A stretch of DNA of 64,000 bases from Inia geoffrensis (Eukaryota; Chordata; Mammalia; Artiodactyla; Iniidae), in contig CM070901.1 of NCBI GenBank assembly GCA_036417435.1, positions 8,220,001 through 8,284,000 of the forward strand, read 5' to 3'. A program made the translations under genes and the position numbers. Position 1 is the stretch's first letter. The number at the start of each line of letters is the position of its first letter. Positions 1 through 11,333 of the stretch are shown here, piece after piece. The notes below the pieces were generated by a model. That model did no database searches. It saw nothing but the letters and a program-made list of their open reading frames with translations, and was not told the origin of the DNA.

Positions 1-299
1 TTGGCCACGAATCCGCAACTATATGATGGGGCATAAAGGCAACACTACATATTTCTAGTCTAGTTCTTATATCTTAACAACACCCATATATTTTACATCT
101 CTTATTTTATTACCTAATTTCATAAATTTATTTTGAAAATTCTCAGACTCACTGAGTAACAGCCAAACTTGAACTCCATTTTATTATATACCCCAACTAA
201 GCATCTGTGATAGAATTTCATGTAAAGTAATTTGGAATGTTTTCAAGGACGTGTAAGAAATACTTGGGGGGGGGGGGGTCCAAGCATCACTTGAAATCT
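1..299. other. Unassigned AT-rich sequence
   Basis: No recognisable gene or repeat family. The only structure is an uninterrupted run of 13 G at 266-278. Confidence 0.5.
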
Positions 300-887
300 T
301 AGTCACAGACTCCCAGTTCTTTCTGGAAGTAGATCTCTTTCAAACATTTAACAGGCTTCATATATACCTAATACCAATCTTTTTCATGCGCCTATAACCA
401 TACTCAGAATTCTGGCTTTTTGACAGAGGTACCAAAATGGCTATATTGCTTTGCTTTCTTGCCTTCGTGTCTCTCTTGTAAATTAATGGCCAGGAGCTTT
501 GAACTTTCAGGCTTGAGGAGAGGAACCAATGCATTGTGCTTCTGCCCTGAAGTCATTTTATCTAATTAAGAAACTTTATTTGGCCCCACTGTCTTAACTT
601 GAACTTTGCCTTGAGGCACAATAATCCATTGAGGATAATTTACAGTAAGTGTGGAATCTAGATTCTTAACTTGGTCTTGGACAAAAGGTTGATCTTCAAT
701 AAGCAATGGTGACTCCAAGTTTTCTAAAGTGTTTCTCATACTCTCTTACTGTTTGGATTTAGAAAGCAGTTGCCTTTATCAAGCCCCATTTCTGAATATT
801 CTCTTTTTCTTTTCATTCTTGCTTGCAAATTGGCCAATTCTTTCTAACTTCGCCTCTTTTGATGCTATGTTAAATGCAGTCAGAGGC
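300..887 (-). pseudogene. Candidate decayed processed pseudogene, parent unknown
   Basis: I do not recognise the parent gene. Read on the minus strand, the stretch from about 875 down to 400 gives protein-like peptides that hop between frames. One block is lysine/arginine-rich with coiled-coil character (short piece LANLQARMKRKREYSEMG, about 840-785). After a frameshift comes LDSTLTVNYPQWIIVPQGK and a lysine-rich continuation to about 400. Several in-frame stops and at least two frameshifts interrupt it, so it cannot be functional. Codon-like composition with no introns suggests a retrocopy. No clear poly-A tail or target-site duplication is visible. An MLT1-like piece and the old L1M lie immediately to the right. 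Chance coding-like sequence is the main alternative. Confidence 0.35.
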
Positions 888-989
888 ACACAAGGCACAT
901 TCCTTGGCTGTAGTCATCACTCCAATCTCTGACTCCATCTTCACACTGCCTTCTCTTTGTGTGTGTAATCTTCCTCTGCCCCTCTTTTT
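888..989 (-). mobile_element. MLT1 (MaLR LTR) fragment
   Basis: On the minus strand the text runs 'gatggagtcagagattggag' followed by a 'caaggaatg' motif, which is characteristic of the middle of MLT1 long terminal repeats (ERVL-MaLR). Only about 100 bases are left. Confidence 0.45.
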
Positions 990-3900
990 TCCAGTTTTAC
1001 TGAAATTTTGGTAGAGGTTGCATCAAATCTGTAGATGGCTTTGCATAGTATGGACATTTTAACAATATTAATTCTTCTGCTGCATAAACATGAGATATCT
1101 TCCCATTCATTTCTGTCTCCTACAATTTCTTCATCAATGTTTCAAAGCTTTCCTTGTATAGATCAATCACATCTTGGTTAAATTTATTCCTAATTAGAGT
1201 ATTCTTTTTGATGTTGTTATAAATGGGATTGTTTTCTTAATTTATTTATTGGACAGTTTGTTGTTAATGTATAAGAACACAACAGATCCTGTATGTTGGT
1301 TTATATCATGCAACTTTACGGAATTCATTTAGTCCAACAGCTTTCAATGGAATCTTTAGGATTTTCTGTATGTTAGATTATGTCATAGGCAAGCAGAGAC
1401 AATTTTATTTCTCCCTTTTTGTTTGAATGACTTTTCTTTCTTTTCCTTGCCAAATTGCTCTGGCTAGGACTCCCAGTACTAAGTTCAATATAAGTGACAA
1501 GAGTAGGCAGCCGTGTCTTGTTCCCCATCTTAGAGAAAGAATCTTCCATTTTTTATAATTGAATATGATGTAAACTATAGGTTTGTCGTGTACAGCCTTC
1601 ATTATGTTGAGGTACATTTCTCCTATACTTAATTTGTTTTGAGTTTTTATCATAAAAGGATGTTGGATTTTGTCAAATGCTTTTTCAGTGGCTACTGAGA
1701 TGATCAAATCATTTTTATTTCATTCTATTAAGGTGATGCTCACATTTATTGACTTGTATATGTTGAATCATCCTTGTATCCCAAGGATAAATCCCACTTG
1801 AACATGGTATATGAACCTTTTAATGTGATATTGAATTTGGTTTGCCAGTAATTTGTTCAGGATTTTTGTATCCCTGTTCAAAGGGCTACTAGCCTATAAT
1901 TTTCTTTTACTGTAGTGTCCTTATCTGGCATTAATATCAGGGTAATGCTGGCCTTGTAAAATGAGCTTGGAAGTGATCCCACCACTTCAATGTTTTGAAA
2001 GAATTTGAGAAGTTGTGGTATTAATTTTTCTTTAAATGTTTGGAAGTATTCACCAGTGAAACCATCTGGTCTTCGACTTTTCTTTCTTGGGAGATGATTA
2101 ATGATTCCATCTCCTCACTCACTATTGGTCTGCTCAGTTTTCTATTTCTTTATGATTCAATCTTGGTAGATTATATGTTTCTAATAATTTAACCATTTCT
2201 TCTAGGTTATTGAATTTGTTGGCATATCATTGTTCCTAGTAGTCTCATGATACACTGTATTTCTGTGCTATCCGTGTAATGCCTCCTCTTTCATTTGTAT
2301 TTATTGAGTACCCTCTCTTTTTTTCTTGGCTAGTCAAGGATTTGTCAATTTTATTTTTTTAAAAAAACAACTCTAGGGGCTTCCCTGGTGGCGCAGTGGT
2401 TGCGAGTCCACCTGCCGATGCAGGGGACACGGGTTCGTGCCCTGGTCCGGGAAGATCCCACATGCCGCGGAGCGGCTAGGCCCGTGAGCCATGGCCACTG
2501 AGCCTGCGCGTCCAAAGCCTGTGCTCCGCAACGGGATAGGCCACAACAGTGAGAGGCCCACGTACCGCAAAAACAAAACAACAAAAAAAAACCAACTCTT
2601 TGTTTCATTAATCTTTTGTATTATTTTTCTGATCTCTATTTCATTTATTTCTGCCCTGAGTTTTTTTCTTTCCTTCCTTTCCTTTGTTCCTTTTCTAATT
2701 CCTTGAGTTATAAAGTTACGTTGTTTAAGATCTTTCTCTTTGCTTAATGTAGGCATTTATTGCTATAAATTTCCCTCTTCGAACTGCTTTTCTGTACCCC
2801 ATGAGTTTTGGTATGTTGTGTTTCTATTTTCATTTGTTTCAAGATAGTTTAGAGTTCCTTTTTGATTTCTTCTTTGACCCACTGGTTATTCAGGAGTGTA
2901 CTGTTTAATTTCCACATATCTGTGAATTTTCCATGATTCTTCTTGTTATTGATTTCTAGTTTTATGTCATTATAGTCAGAAAAAAATAGTTTGCCTCTCT
3001 CTTCATACCTAGTAAAATTTGTTTATGTAATTAAGTGCTCTGATGTTGGGTACACATATATTTAAAATTGTTCGATCCTCTTGATGAGTTGACCCCTTTC
3101 TCACTATATAACAGCCTTCTTTATCTTTTGTTATAGACTTTGTTAAAATCTATTTTGTCCAATATATACAGAGCTACCCCTGAACTTTTGTTTGTTTCTT
3201 GCATGGAATAATCTTTTTCCCTCTATTTACTTTCAGCTTATGTGTGTCTTGAAGCTGAAGTGAGTCTCCTATAGGCAGCATATAGTTGGGTCTTGTTTTT
3301 TGTTTGTTTATGTATTTAGCTGCTCTATAAATATTGATTGAGAGTTTGATCCTTTTACATGTACAGTAATTATTGATAGGGAAGGACTTACTATTGACAT
3401 TTTTTTCATTGTTTTCTGGCTGTTTTATATTTCTTTCTCCCTTTCTTCTTCTCTTTCTGTCTTGCTTCTTAGTTGATGATTTTCTTTAATGGTATTTCTA
3501 TTTTCTTTCCCTTTCTCTTTTATGTACCCACTATAGGTTTGTGCTTCGTGGTTACCATGAGGTTTATAAAATGCATCTTATAAGTTAGTTTTAAGTTGAT
3601 AACAACTTAACTTTGGTCACATACAAAAACTCTACCCTTTTACCTCCTCCCTTATTTTATATTTTGATATAAAAATTTGTAACTTTTTACATGGTGTATT
3701 TATTAACAAGTTATTATAGTTATTTGTAATACTTTATTCTTTTAATCTTTATACTACAGTTAAGAGGGATTTACATACCACAACTACAGTATTAGAGTTC
3801 TGAATGTGACAGTATACTTACCTTTACCAGTTAGCTTTACAGTTTTATTAGTTTTTATGTTGTCACACACATTCATTGTATTCTTCGGCTCCAGAATTTC

Positions 3901-4985
3901 TGGTTTTGGGGTTTTTTTTTTTTTTATGATTTCCATCTCCTTGTTGAACTTCTCATTTTGTTCATATATTGTTTTCCTCATTTTGTTGAGGTGTCTCTCT
4001 ATGTTCTCTCATAGCTCTCCAGCTTCCTTAGAACACATTATTTTGAGATCTTTGGCAGGCAATTCATAGACGTCCGTTTCTTTGGGAGTGGTTACTGAAA
4101 ATCATTGTGTTCCTTTGGTGATACCATGTTTCCTTGATTTGCAGTGTTCCTTGAACCTTGCATTGCTGTCTTCATATTTGGAGAAGCAGCCACCTCCTCT
4201 AGTCTTTACTGACTGGCTTTAGGAGAAAAATAACTTCACCAGTCAGCTCAGCTAACGATTCTGAGGCTCTCTCAGACCTCTTCTACGGATGTGCCTGCTC
4301 TACACCTCTTGTTTCCTCTTGCAGGGGGTAGTTTTTAAGAGTGTATGCCTCCTCTAAATCCTGCAAAGCCAGGCCAAGTGTTGAGAGCCTTCCATGTGGG
4401 TCCCCTGGAGCAGTTCCCTGAAATGCTCAAGCTTGTGTGTTTGCTCCCAGTTCTGAGCACTGGCCAGGCTTGCTGCGTGTTCTCACACTCCACCTACAAA
4501 GGCTTGCTCCGACCATCTCTCGGGGTGCATGGGGGTCAGCTACGAGGCAGGAGGGGGTGAGGCACGTGGAGCATTAGGATTGCCCCTGGGCCAGCTGGGG
4601 GCTCCCAAACAGCTCATTGATGATCTTCTTGATGGAGTCCGTGACACGTCCACAGTCCTCTGATGAGTTCTGAGTCCTGACTGCTGTGCTCCCAGCCTCT
4701 CCTGATCTCTCAGCTGTGCCCATCACCTCAATTTTCTCGGTGAGGTGAGAAAGAAGTGGGCATCTTGGGCTGTGTCCTGCACATGTGGGGAGGCCAGGTG
4801 CTCACTCATAATGCACTCACTTTCCTCCGTGGGAGGAATTGGGGTTTCCCTCATTATTGAGCTGTGCTGCCTTGGCAGAGGGGTGATGCATGTAAAGTGA
4901 AATTATTCTTACCCTCTTCAACTGTCTTTTTTTGTGTTTTTCTTCTCCAATAGCATGCTATAACTTCTCCACTGGGCTCCTGGAC
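990..4985 (-). mobile_element. Old L1M-type LINE-1 with 5' UTR, 3' truncated
   Basis: Antisense L1. Its ORF2 reverse transcriptase lies at the left: 1405-1707 on the minus strand encodes [11 protein letters not shown] and a decayed RxGTRxGC block. The endonuclease to linker part lies around 2600-3350 (KINETKSWFF near 2600). Coiled-coil ORF1 remnants are at about 3880-4060, and a GC-richer 5' UTR runs to about 4985. The catalytic FADD motif appears as LAYD near 1365-1385, so the enzyme would be dead. The ORF2 C-terminus and 3' UTR are missing. Heavy divergence from the younger L1s at 13 and 40 kb shows age. A CHR SINE is inserted at 2377-2590. The exact subfamily needs a library search. Confidence 0.8.
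2377..2590 (+). mobile_element. CHR-type tRNA-derived SINE
   Basis: Full-length copy: GGGCTTCCCTGGTGGCGCAG head, B-box-like GGTTCGTGCC, GTACCGC end and an A-rich tail broken by C residues. It lies within the old L1M. Flanking 'aaacaactct' and 'aaaccaactct' are probable target-site duplications. Confidence 0.95.
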
Positions 4986-5816
4986 ACACACAAAAGTACT
5001 TTCCTACATAAGTGGTTGTCAAAAATTAAAGTTCTAGGAGGGATAACAGTGGAAAACTCCTATTTTGTCAGCTTGCTGAAATCACTAAAAAATATCCCAT
5101 TAGAAAGTATAGAATGCTCAGATGCACATATATTATGGGTGTAACAGCAATGGTTTTACAATTCAACACCATTAATAATATGACTATAATTTTCTTAAGT
5201 TCTCATTTTTAATATTACACATAAATATGCTGAATTATGTTTCAAAATTAAATGCACTCTTTTCATCTGCCAGTTCCTAACTCTTTATTTCTTTAAACTG
5301 AATTAAATAGAAGTACTCCAAAAGCTGTGACAGACACCACAATCAATATTTAGACATTATCCCATTTCTATTAGGCACTGTTGACACATTAACAGGCAAC
5401 TTCATTAGAGGCTTTGGAAATAAAATATCTGGCTTCAAATTTGCCAAGGAACCTGCTCTACAACTCAGAAATAATAATTGGAGGGGAGGTATCAAACAAA
5501 TTAACTGGGTGCTCAATAATAAAAGCATATGACATCTATCTGTATAAAATCTGACATCAAGTTGAATAAGAGGGCAGAATTAAATAGTTAAATTCATAAC
5601 AAATAATCGAAATTCACATAATCTTTCAGAAGTAACACCTTAGTTTCCCTGCTGTAATATTCACCTTCTCCAACCTTGCAGATTTCCGTTCTACACTTCC
5701 CATTAGATCCTCACTCAGTACTTGGGATAGTCTTTACGCCTATTTGATTTAATTCTAACGGACTCTAACATTTCTCTTAAACCATTTAGTGGAATAACTT
5801 ATTCCAAAAGCATATA
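4986..5816. other. Unassigned unique sequence
   Basis: AT-rich, short stops in all frames, no repeat family recognised. Confidence 0.4.
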
Positions 5817-5985
5817 ACAGGACTTCGCTGGTGGTGCAGTGGTTAAGAACCCGCCTGCCAATGCAGGGGGCACAGGTTCGAGCCCTGGTCCAGGAAAATC
5901 CCACATGCCACAGAGCAACTTAGCCCGTGAGCCACAACTACTGAGCCTGCATGCCACAACTACTGAAGCCTGCACACCTAGAGCC
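5817..5985 (+). mobile_element. Older, 3'-truncated CHR-related SINE
   Basis: The head is related to the other copies but diverged (GGACTTCGCTGGTGGTGCAG), with B box GGTTCGAGCC, closer to a tRNA B box than the younger copies. The tRNA-unrelated part is a different subtype: a 14-base unit GCCACAACTACTGA occurs at 5931-5944 and again at 5953-5966. The copy stops after 'cctagagcc' without the GTACCGC end or a poly-A tail. It probably represents an earlier CHR or artiodactyl tRNA-SINE subfamily. Confidence 0.85.
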
Positions 5986-6131
5986 CTCAAGTACCTTTCT
6001 TGATAGTCTATAAAATATTTAGTGAACCACTAAATGTAAAGGTTAGTACATGTAAAGGTTTGAACCTTAAAGAACCATCAGAAAGGAAAATGTTTAGCAA
6101 CAAAATAGGCATTCATCAAGAAAGCATGCTA

Positions 6132-6340
6132 GGGCTTCCCTGGTGGCACAGTGGTTGAGAGTCCGCCTGCCTATGCAGGGGACACGGGTTCGTGCCCCGG
6201 TCCTGGAAGATCCCACATGCCGCAAAGCGGCTGGGCCCGTGAGCCATGGCCGCTGAGCCTGCACGTCCGGAGCCTGTGCTCCGCAATGAGAGAGGCCACA
6301 ACAGTGAGAGGCCCGCATACCACAAAAAAAAAAAAAAAAA
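6132..6340 (+). mobile_element. CHR-type SINE with perfect TSD
   Basis: Full length, ending in an A17 tail. Flanked by a perfect 14-base duplication AAGAAAGCATGCTA at 6118-6131 and 6339-6352, which marks a relatively recent L1-mediated insertion. Confidence 0.97.
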
Positions 6341-6352
6341 GAAAGCATGCTA

Positions 6353-7084
6353 AAAAATAAGAAAACAGCATGTATTCTATTTCTATTTGAAGTTTTTTTA
6401 AGCCATTTGCATAAAGTCAGGGGGGAAATAACTCTTGAATAAAATAATATTCCATTCTTATTTCCATATTTTCAAATGATTAGTTTAGATGAATGACTTG
6501 CTTTCCATTCTCTTTTGGTTACAGGAATTTGTATCTTACAGTGGATAAATAACTAATTTTTATTTTAAACTTTATAGGTTCAAAAATACTTGAAACTGTC
6601 AAACAAATCAAAAGCCCCATTGGCATAATGTTAATGTTTAAAATACTTTAAAATGTTGGATTTTATAGAAAAATATCAAAGCAATGTAAATTAATCCATT
6701 GACACAGGAGAAAATTAACAGGATAGGGAGGAGGAAAGATAGAAAGTAAAGAAGGGAATAGGTCAGGATACTAGGTGAAAAGGAAGACAGGAGAGGAGGA
6801 AAAGGAGAGCAAGTAAATAGGATGGAAAGCAGGGCGGACAAACGGAAGGAAAGAAACTAGGTAGCTCACCGGGATGACCTAAACACTTACTCAAGAGATT
6901 GTTATACTTTAAAAATGTGTCACTGACTCTGATGTATATCAAATAAAAAATTTAATCCTCTTAAGCATAAAATTAAAAGTCTTGTAATGACTGACTCCTG
7001 CCCATTTTCTAGACTCAGCTCTGAGCACTTGCCAATATAAACCTTCAACTCTAATGATAGTAAATTAGCTACAATTGATGACTA
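6353..7084. other. Unassigned AT-rich sequence
   Basis: Purine-rich patch at 6715-6860. No gene or repeat family recognised. Confidence 0.4.
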
Positions 7085-7445
7085 CAGCACCCTTTCTCAG
7101 ACCACTGGACACATGCCTTTTGTTCTTGCCTTTGTCTCCCTCCCTCTTCCTTTTTCATCTTCCTTCTCTAGTCTTCTAGTCCTACAAGCATTTCTCAATG
7201 TCAGTTCCAACCGTGACTTCTCTCTTAAGTGTTCCCTGATCTGTCCTGCTCTTCATCAGGAAATACTGTGTCCCCTCCTCAGTGCTCATTAGCAACCTGG
7301 GAAAACCTCTGTTCTGGCACCTAACATGTGTACTGTGCTGTACACAAATATGAACTGCATGACTATAGAACTAACCATCACCATACCCTCAGTGATGAGT
7401 TCATTACTAAATTCTTAGAAAGTAATAAATGTTTACTATTATGAG
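7085..7445 (+). mobile_element. L2 LINE 3' end
   Basis: Pyrimidine-rich text followed by a 'ttccctgatctgtcc' block, a 'ggcacctaacatg' block and 'aataaatgttta' matches the typical order of the L2 3' terminus. Heavily diverged. Confidence 0.55.
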
Positions 7446-9035
7446 AATTAGTAGATGCTAATTACTATGAGACTGAGTGACTGAGCAAGTCTCATTATGA
7501 ATTAAATTCCCTTTAAAGAAAGTCATATAAATTAATTATGCTATTCACTTATACTGGTCAAATTTGCTTGATAATTTCCAACACTTTCAACAGTTTGTTG
7601 ACTACAGTCCTAGGCTAACATTTAATTATTGCAAAATGAACTTTTCATGAATTAGCCAGAATCCTGTGCGTAAGAAGTCTACACAGAGTTCACAAAGTTC
7701 AAAAACATGCCAATTCTATACAAAATAAGGTCTGCGCAGCTCAGGGTGCTGCTGCTGCAGAGGTTGCAGGAGCATTTGGTAATTAAACTGGGCTTTGGGG
7801 AATTTTAAATGTTGGCAAACACAATTTAAATTTTAAATCTGTTGTTTCAAGGGGCATTCCTGAGTAGAGGTTATACTATAGGAAATAAAAGATGTTTCAG
7901 CTTAGCTTGTACTTCTTATATGGTTAAATGAGCACAACAAATATTGTGAGACATAGTGTGATTTCGGTGAAATCATGTTGAGAACTCCAGTGAATATAAT
8001 ATAAAACATTTCTGTATAATGATCTGATTATGCATGAGTTAGCTAGTAGCTATGAATTAATTTTTAAATTTCTTATATTGGCTATTACTTAGTTCTGTCA
8101 TTTTAACCTGGGATTCAATATGAGTAAAGTATAATAGTTATTTGGCACCATCTGTCTTAGAAATGCCTGTTCAGCTGTGCATATTGACTTGGAAGCTACG
8201 ACCACAAAGAACCAAATTAAGCAACTACAAGACAGGAAGCAATATGCAAAATACACAGTAAATGTAAATGAGATGCAATATATTCAACTAGGCATCTCAA
8301 AACCAGGCAGTTGGAAAAGACCTGAAGGAATTTCAGAGGGCACAGCACAACAGACTTGGGAAGAATGAGTAATTCATAAATTAGATTAAGTCCTTAAATA
8401 TGTATGGCTTGGGTGAAAGGCATCTAAAATTGTGATCACTGATAAATATTTGAGAAGCATAAACATCAACAAGAAAAGGAAAAACTGGCATGGTCATAAA
8501 ATTAAGCAGAAAACATTTAAAAACAAAACAACAATTTTAGCAAAGTTGGGTCAAATAACAATTGTTCAGTCTAACAAAAATCTTGGAGAATAGTATGAAT
8601 CAAAAGCTAAAAAGTTTATTATGAAATCGAAAAAGTATAGTTGCTTATTTTTGGAAGGGACTTTGAAGGTTTTCTTTCTAGTGTTATATCCAATGCTTAA
8701 TATGTTTGCAAACATAGCTTGGAGGTCTCCAGAGATAAAAAGATAACCTACCAGTTGAACTCATATGGGAGGGGGGGAGTTTCTAATTACTACTACCACT
8801 AATACACTGCTAGCAATAATGTATTAAAATAGACACATAAATAAATGGTTACAATACAATGAGAACTTGCACAGCACTTCAGGACACAAGACTTCTTCCC
8901 TGGCGCCATGACACTAGATCACTCCATATCTGCCAGAAACACACGCCGAGAAAATTGAGTGTCCTTTGACTCTTCACAAAAACAGCCCCATGCTTATTTC
9001 TGTCAGAGCATTTCCACGCTATTTTGTAATTTTTG
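7446..9035. other. Unassigned sequence
   Basis: No gene recognised. The 63-codon reading frame at 8177-8368 has no recognisable homology and is not supported as coding. Small G run at 8770-8777. Confidence 0.4.
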
Positions 9036-9165
9036 ATTGCCTCCTTCCTCCCCTCTAAATTTCAGCTGTTTGAACACTGCATTTTCATCAGTTTATTTGT
9101 AGTACCTGATACAAAGCTTGGCAAACCATTAAGTATTCAATTAATGTTTTTAAACTACAAATATG
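9036..9165 (+). mobile_element. L2 LINE 3' end fragment
   Basis: The order 'ttcatcagtttatttgtagtacc' (here broken after 20 bases) then 'aagcttggcaaacc' and 'ttcaattaatgttt' resembles the L2 tail. Low similarity. Confidence 0.4.
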
Positions 9166-9414
9166 GGACTTTGAGAAGCTGAGCTCATTGGAAATTATAA
9201 TATTCAGGAAAAAGTATCAAGGAAATATTAGGGCTCACACAGATTCACAGGCACAGATAGATGTGGATCAGTTAGAAGTAAATGAGGAGGGCGTTCCACA
9301 TGAAGAAATCATAATAAAAAATGGTCAGATGTCTCTGGATTTTGTATGGCATTTTCTAACTTTAGCTACCAATAGCAAGGATAGCTATCTAAATTTTAGA
9401 TGTTCTATTACTCT

Positions 9415-10305
9415 TTTTTAAACTTTACTTATGTATTTATATTGAAGTATAGTTGATTTATAAGGTGTTAGTTTCACGTGTACAGCAAAGTGATTCAGTT
9501 ATACATACATATGTATCTATTTTTTTCAGGTTTTTCCTTATAGCTTATTTCAAAATATTCAGTATAGTTCCCTGTGCTATATAGTAGGTCCTTACTAACT
9601 ATTTCATATAAAGTTGTGTATTATATTAATCCCAAACTCCTAATTTGTCCCTCCCCACCCCTTCCCATTTGGTAACCATAAGTTTGTTTTCTGTGTCTGT
9701 GGGTCTCTTTCTATTTTGTATATAGGTTCATTTGTATCATTTTTTAAAGATTTATATCACACATAAGTGATATCATATGATAGTTGTCTTTCTTGGGTTA
9801 ACTTCACTTAGTGTGGTAATCTCTAGGTCTCTCCATGTTGCTGCAAATGGCATTATTTCAATTTTTTCAGCTGAGTAATATTCCTTTGTATAACTATACC
9901 TCTTTATCCATTCAGCTGTAGATGGACATTTAGGTTGCTTCCATGTCTTGGCTATTGTAAATATTGCTGCTATGAACACTGGGGTGTAATCTTTTCAAGT
10001 TATGGTTTTCTCCAGATATGTGTGCAGGAGTGGGATCATAGGGTATCTGTATTTTTAGTTTCTTAAGGAACCTCCATACTGTTCTCCATAGTGGCTGTAC
10101 CAATTTACATTCCCACCAACAGCATAGGAGGGTTCCTTTTTCTCCACACCCTCTCCAGCATTTATTATTTGTAGACTTTTTGATGATGGCCATTCCAACC
10201 AGTGTGAGGCGTACCTCATTGTAGTTTTGATTTGCATTTCTCTAAGAATTAGCAATGCTGACCATCTTTTCATGTGCCTTTTGGCCATCTGTATGTCTTC
10301 ACTAA
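9415..10305 (-). mobile_element. 5'-truncated L1 (3' end of ORF2 plus 3' UTR)
   Basis: The minus strand reads, from 10305 down to 9415, the ORF2 C-terminus ([20 protein letters not shown], the cysteine-motif region [27 protein letters not shown]) and then an artiodactyl-type L1 3' UTR ending in a T-rich stretch near 9420. The ORF2 part is shifted between frames and is not functional. Only the last ~0.9 kb of the element is present. Confidence 0.9.
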
Positions 10306-10476
10306 TCTTTAAATTACAACGTAAGCATAAAATTTTTTTCTGAGGATTCAGAAAGCTTCACTTTTTCTTAAACTGTTTAAAATATGGCAAGCACAATTAA
10401 ACATGAAAGTTTGACAAGATAGTTTTCAAGTCCTTCCCTACTTCCCCCCCCATTAAAAATATGAATAAGAAAGATT

Positions 10477-10693
10477 GGGCTTCCCTGGTGGCGCAGTGGT
10501 TGCGAGTCCGCCTGCTGATGCAGGGGACACGGGTTCGTGTCCCGATCTGGGAAGATCCCACATGCCGCGGAGCGGCTGGGCCCGTGAGCCATGGCCGCTG
10601 AGCCTGTGCGTCCGGAGCCTGTGCTCCACAACGGGAGAGGCCACAACAGTGAGAGGCCCGCGTACCGCAAAAAAAAAAAAAAACAAAAAAAAA
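10477..10693 (+). mobile_element. CHR-type SINE
   Basis: Full length with an A-rich tail. Flanks 'aagaaagatt' (10467-10476) and 'aaggaaagatt' (ending 10702) form a near-perfect target-site duplication. Confidence 0.96.
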
Positions 10694-11125
10694 GGAAAGA
10701 TTAACATGGGTAGCTGATAACTTATGCTAATACTAAGTATTCAGTTAATAATTTATTTAACTATTGTATGTAATAGACTCCTCCCCCTTACGCACACACA
10801 AGGAAGAAGAAAAGGAAGAGGAGGAGGACAGAGGGGAAAAGAAAAATCATAAGATTAATCTGAAAGGAAGCCCACTCAAAGGATCTCAGCTAGGAACCTC
10901 TCATGGATCCTGGGTATCAGATTTTCTGGATCATGAGTGTCTAAGAAACATTCTTATGGGATGGCCTTTAGAGTAGTCTACCTGCACATTGACTCCTCGT
11001 GTACATTTGTTGAAGTCAATGCATTCTCCACAATTCCCCACTGAGTGTAAAGAAATAAATGCTGTAATAGAATGCACATTGAGGAATATAAGTATATTAA
11101 GAAGAAAGATATAAAAATGAGGTCA

Positions 11126-11333
11126 GGGCTTCCCTGGTAGCGCAGTGGTTCAGAGTCCACCTGCCGATGCGGGGGACATGGGTTCGTGTCCCGGTCCGGG
11201 AAGATCCCACATGCCGTGGAGCGGCTGGGCCCGTGAGCCGTGGCCGTTGAGCCTGCGTGTCCAGAGCCTGTGCTCCACAACTGGAGAGGCCACAGCAGTG
11301 AGAGGCCCGCGTACCATAAAAAAAAAAAAAAAA
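11126..11333 (+). mobile_element. CHR-type SINE
   Basis: Full length, ending GTACCATA plus poly-A. Flanks 'aaaaatgaggtca' and 'aaaaatcaggtca' are a target-site duplication with one mismatch. Confidence 0.96.

Noticed and set aside
266..278. G13 run as a functional element
   Set aside because: A mononucleotide run, possibly assembly-sensitive, with no supporting context.
2377..2590. tRNA-like promoter boxes as a tRNA gene
   Set aside because: They belong to a SINE. The cloverleaf and anticodon arm are not intact in any copy.
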